Assembly: GCA_016181565.1 (NCBI GenBank)
Contig: JACOZA010000066.1
Location: 1-6,406 of the forward strand
Length of the DNA: 6,406 nt
Origin: Candidatus Sungiibacteriota bacterium
Lineage (GTDB): Bacteria > Patescibacteriota > Minisyncoccia > Sungbacterales > JACQCQ01
Direction of reading: 5' to 3'
Made by a program: the position numbers and the translations under genes. This document shows, in pieces, positions 4,923 through 6,406 of this stretch. Under the pieces are notes generated by a model that worked only from the letters and a program-made list of their open reading frames with translations, was not told the origin of the DNA and did no database searches. How positions within the stretch are numbered: position 1 is the first letter of the stretch; each line of letters begins with the position of its first letter.

Positions 4923-4930
4923 AACACAAA

Positions 4931-4999
4931 ATGCCCTTCACAGGATTCCAAAATGTGTTCCGATTTGGAACCCCGCAAAGAGCAAGAGTGAGTTTCTAA
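4931..4999 (+). CDS. Possible 22-residue peptide, antisense to the ftsA-ftsZ gap; function unknown
   Basis: The open frame runs from the ATG at 4931 to the TAA at 4997-4999. It encodes a peptide starting MPFTGFQNVF and ending RARVSF. The peptide has five Phe, three Arg and no acidic residue, so it is aromatic and positively charged. It has no obvious membrane helix or signal peptide. The case for expression rests on GGAGGAG at 8 bases and a weak upstream promoter. Against it, the frame is very short, inverted repeats overlap it (TTCCAAA 4946-4952 with TTTGGAA 4964-4970, and AACACA 4923-4928 with TGTGTT 4954-4959), and I recognise no homologue. It may be a real small protein, a leader peptide, or chance within a structured RNA. 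Confidence 0.3.
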   Translation: MPFTGFQNVFRFGTPQRARVSF

Positions 5000-5032
5000 A
5001 GATACCTTACGTTAGCACAAGTTGGTTTTTTT

Positions 5033-5064
5033 CTGCAACCCCTGAAAATCTTGCAGTTTAGGGG
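5033..5064 (-). repeat. Interlocking inverted repeats across the ftsA stop codon
   Basis: On the minus strand, CCCCT (5064-5060, covering the end of the last Pro codon and the first base of the stop) can pair with AGGGG (5043-5039). CTGCAA (5056-5051) can pair with TTGCAG (5038-5033). The stems interlock as in a pseudoknot and are followed by AAAAAAACC. No T run follows, so this is not a minus-strand terminator. On the plus strand seven Ts precede it. Confidence 0.35.
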
Positions 5065-6290
5065 AAGAATAAACTGTATAATTTCCGAAGCCAGGCGGGC
5101 ATTTTAGGCTCATGAGCGTCCTGAATAAGAGACATTTCGCCTGTTTCGCGCAGTTTCCCCCAAAGAACAAGCCCGGCAACGGTGGCGAGTGTTTGGCGAT
5201 CACGCTCGTGGATACTGTCGGAGAAAGCCTGCAAATCCCCCAAGGTTGCGGGCAGCCGCAGCTCGCGCTTCGCCAGCTCAACCACGCCGGGAATCCGCGC
5301 GCCGCCCCCAATCAGAATGACGCCGGCAGGAAGCAGCTGCGCGCGGTTAATCTTTTTCAATTCTTTCTTGATGAGTTCAAAAATATCGGTGAATCGGGCT
5401 TCAATAATCTCGGCAATTTCCCGGCGCGGCACAACCGTTTCATCATCCTCAATAAATTCGCTCATGCGAATCAGTTCCTTTCTCCCAATCTCCTCTGGGA
5501 GCGCATGACCGTGCTTCAACTTGATTGTCTCGGCAATATCGACGGCGGTGCGCAACACAATCGCAATATCATTGGTGATGTGCGAAGCGCCGTAAGGGAA
5601 ACTGCCGGCGTGAGTCAGCCGGCCTTCTTCAAATACCGCGAAGTTCGTAGTCCCCCCTCCAATGTCAACTAAGAGCGCCCCCAGCTCTTTTTGACGTTTA
5701 GTCAGTATCGCCTCGACAGCCGCCAGGGGCGAGAAAACACACTCGCGGATATGCGACCCGGCCCCTTCTATGCATTTCGTCAAATTCTTAATCGATGAAA
5801 TTGATGCGTCCACAACCAGGGCGTCAACTTCAAGCCGCACGCCGTTCATGCCGACCGGATCTTTGATACCGCCCTCATTATCGACGCGAAACTCCCGCGG
5901 AATAATGTGTAAAATCTCTCGGTTGGGATTTTTGGGTATAAACGTCTCGGCGGCTTGCAGTACGCGCTTCACGTCTGCCTCGGAAATTTCGCCGTCGGCC
6001 CGGGAAACTGCGACCACGCCGCGCGAGGTGCTGACCGAAAGATTCGGGCCGCCGACAGCAACATAGGCGGCCCGGGGAGAAACTTTTGATTCGGCGACGG
6101 CTTCAGTCAGCGACGCGCGAATTGAGTTTGTCGCTTCTTCAAGATCAATAACTGCACCCTTGCGAATACCCGCAGCGGGCGCAATACCCACGCCTAAAAT
6201 CCGAGCTGCTCCGTCGGACGGAAACTCGGCAATAACTGTGTGAACCATTGAAGTCCCCACGTCCAATCCTAAAATCACTCTCTTCGGCAT
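5058..6290 (-). CDS. ftsA: Cell division protein FtsA (actin-like membrane tether for FtsZ)
   Basis: The 410-residue actin-fold ATPase links FtsZ filaments to the inner face of the membrane and recruits later division proteins. The phosphate-1 loop is ILGLDVGTSMVHTVIAE (6-22), where a Met replaces the Lys often found after GTS. The FtsA-specific 1C (SHS2) domain lies around 84-165. The phosphate-2 loop is LLVDIGGGTTNFAVF (206-220), and the adenosine motif is VILIGGGARIPG (324-335). The C-terminus MPAWLRKLYSLFFP (397-410) fits the amphipathic membrane-targeting helix of FtsA. The length is typical. The frame stays open upstream to the window edge, but the ATG at 6290 starts the protein just ahead of the first beta strand, as usual for the family. 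No SD precedes it. ftsZ follows on the same strand after a 335 bp gap, the usual order but an unusually wide spacing. Confidence 0.95.
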   Translation of the reverse strand: MPKRVILGLDVGTSMVHTVIAEFPSDGAARILGVGIAPAAGIRKGAVIDLEEATNSIRASLTEAVAESKVSPRAAYVAVGGPNLSVSTSRGVVAVSRADGEISEADVKRVLQAAETFIPKNPNREILHIIPREFRVDNEGGIKDPVGMNGVRLEVDALVVDASISSIKNLTKCIEGAGSHIRECVFSPLAAVEAILTKRQKELGALLVDIGGGTTNFAVFEEGRLTHAGSFPYGASHITNDIAIVLRTAVDIAETIKLKHGHALPEEIGRKELIRMSEFIEDDETVVPRREIAEIIEARFTDIFELIKKELKKINRAQLLPAGVILIGGGARIPGVVELAKRELRLPATLGDLQAFSDSIHERDRQTLATVAGLVLWGKLRETGEMSLIQDAHEPKMPAWLRKLYSLFFP

Positions 6291-6406
6291 ATGAGTACAC
6301 AGCGAAGAGCGAAAAGATGAGAAACTCCAGTCTATCCTCTCCTCGTCTTCATCTCTAAGCTCCCCAGGAGCTTTGTTTCGAGCGTTTCCATGCGTGCCCG
6401 CGAGCG
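6291..6406. other. Upstream region of ftsA, window edge
   Basis: No gene was recognised here. A hairpin AAGCTCC/GGAGCTT with loop CCA lies at 6357-6373. On the plus strand it is followed by TGTTTCG, which is only weakly terminator-like. On the minus strand a short frame is open from the window edge to a TAG at 6332-6334, including METLETKLLGSLEMKTRRG. It could be the end of an upstream gene, but 24 residues are too few to tell. No clear promoter or SD for ftsA was seen. Confidence 0.4.

Larger units (their letters stand above)
4723..5057. other. Structured intergenic region between ftsA and ftsZ
   Basis: These 335 bp separate two genes that usually lie close together. From the ftsZ side, the region holds an AT-rich start region, a long hairpin (4734-4792), a full anti-SD complement AAGGAGGG on the minus strand (4814-4807) with no start codon at normal spacing, repeat-type palindromes (4817-4864), a plus-strand micro-ORF with its own SD (4916-4999), seven Ts on the plus strand (5026-5032), and interlocking inverted repeats over the ftsA stop (5033-5064). 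No tRNA, tmRNA, SRP RNA or RNase P signature was recognised. The density of structure suggests a regulated ftsZ leader, a small RNA or accumulated repeats. Confidence 0.55.

Noticed and set aside
5005..5032. Plus-strand intrinsic terminator ending in seven Ts
   Set aside because: The T run is real, but no stem longer than about 3 bp could be found directly before it, so it is not called a terminator.
5112..5672. Plus-strand 186-codon frame opposite ftsA
   Set aside because: It is a mirror frame of ftsA with no independent start signal or domain.
6332..6406. C-terminal end of a gene upstream of ftsA
   Set aside because: Only 24 codons are open from the window edge to TAG and they overlap a hairpin. 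A chance open frame of this length is likely, so no gene is called.

Overview
The window reads as a chromosomal piece of a Candidate Phyla Radiation (Patescibacteria, Parcubacteria-like) bacterium. This is inferred from four things: the sequence character of FtsA and FtsZ, a B12-dependent ribonucleotide reductase (NrdJ) as neighbour of the division genes, the lack of Shine-Dalgarno (SD) sites before the main genes, and intergenic palindromes that resemble ones I recall from Parcubacteria contigs. It was not checked by any search. The reading frames fit the standard bacterial code: nrdJ ends with TGA, ftsZ and ftsA with TAA.

All four recognisable protein genes lie on the minus strand and are transcribed right to left: ftsA (5058-6290), ftsZ (3625-4722), nrdJ (503-3238) and the first 55 codons of guaA (1-165, cut by the window edge). 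FtsA and FtsZ form the divisome core: FtsA anchors FtsZ filaments to the membrane through a C-terminal amphipathic helix, and FtsZ ends in the conserved peptide that FtsA binds. NrdJ makes deoxyribonucleotides using adenosylcobalamin, and GuaA makes GMP from XMP. The window therefore joins cell division to nucleotide supply.

The genes are not tightly packed. Gaps of 337 bp (guaA-nrdJ), 386 bp (nrdJ-ftsZ) and 335 bp (ftsZ-ftsA) are filled with inverted repeats. The nrdJ-ftsZ gap holds a strong terminator-like hairpin after ftsZ and a perfect 9-base DnaA box (TTATCCACA). The guaA-nrdJ gap holds nearly back-to-back hairpins just after the nrdJ stop. The ftsZ-ftsA gap holds a long hairpin directly before ftsZ, palindromic repeat copies, and a plus-strand 22-codon open frame with the only well-spaced strong SD in the window.

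The oddities most worth following are a Gly-to-Phe change in the FtsZ tubulin signature loop (GGGTFTG instead of GGGTGTG), the plus-strand micro-ORF antisense to the ftsZ leader, and the hairpin-rich gaps. No tRNA, rRNA, CRISPR array, transposase or known riboswitch was recognised.
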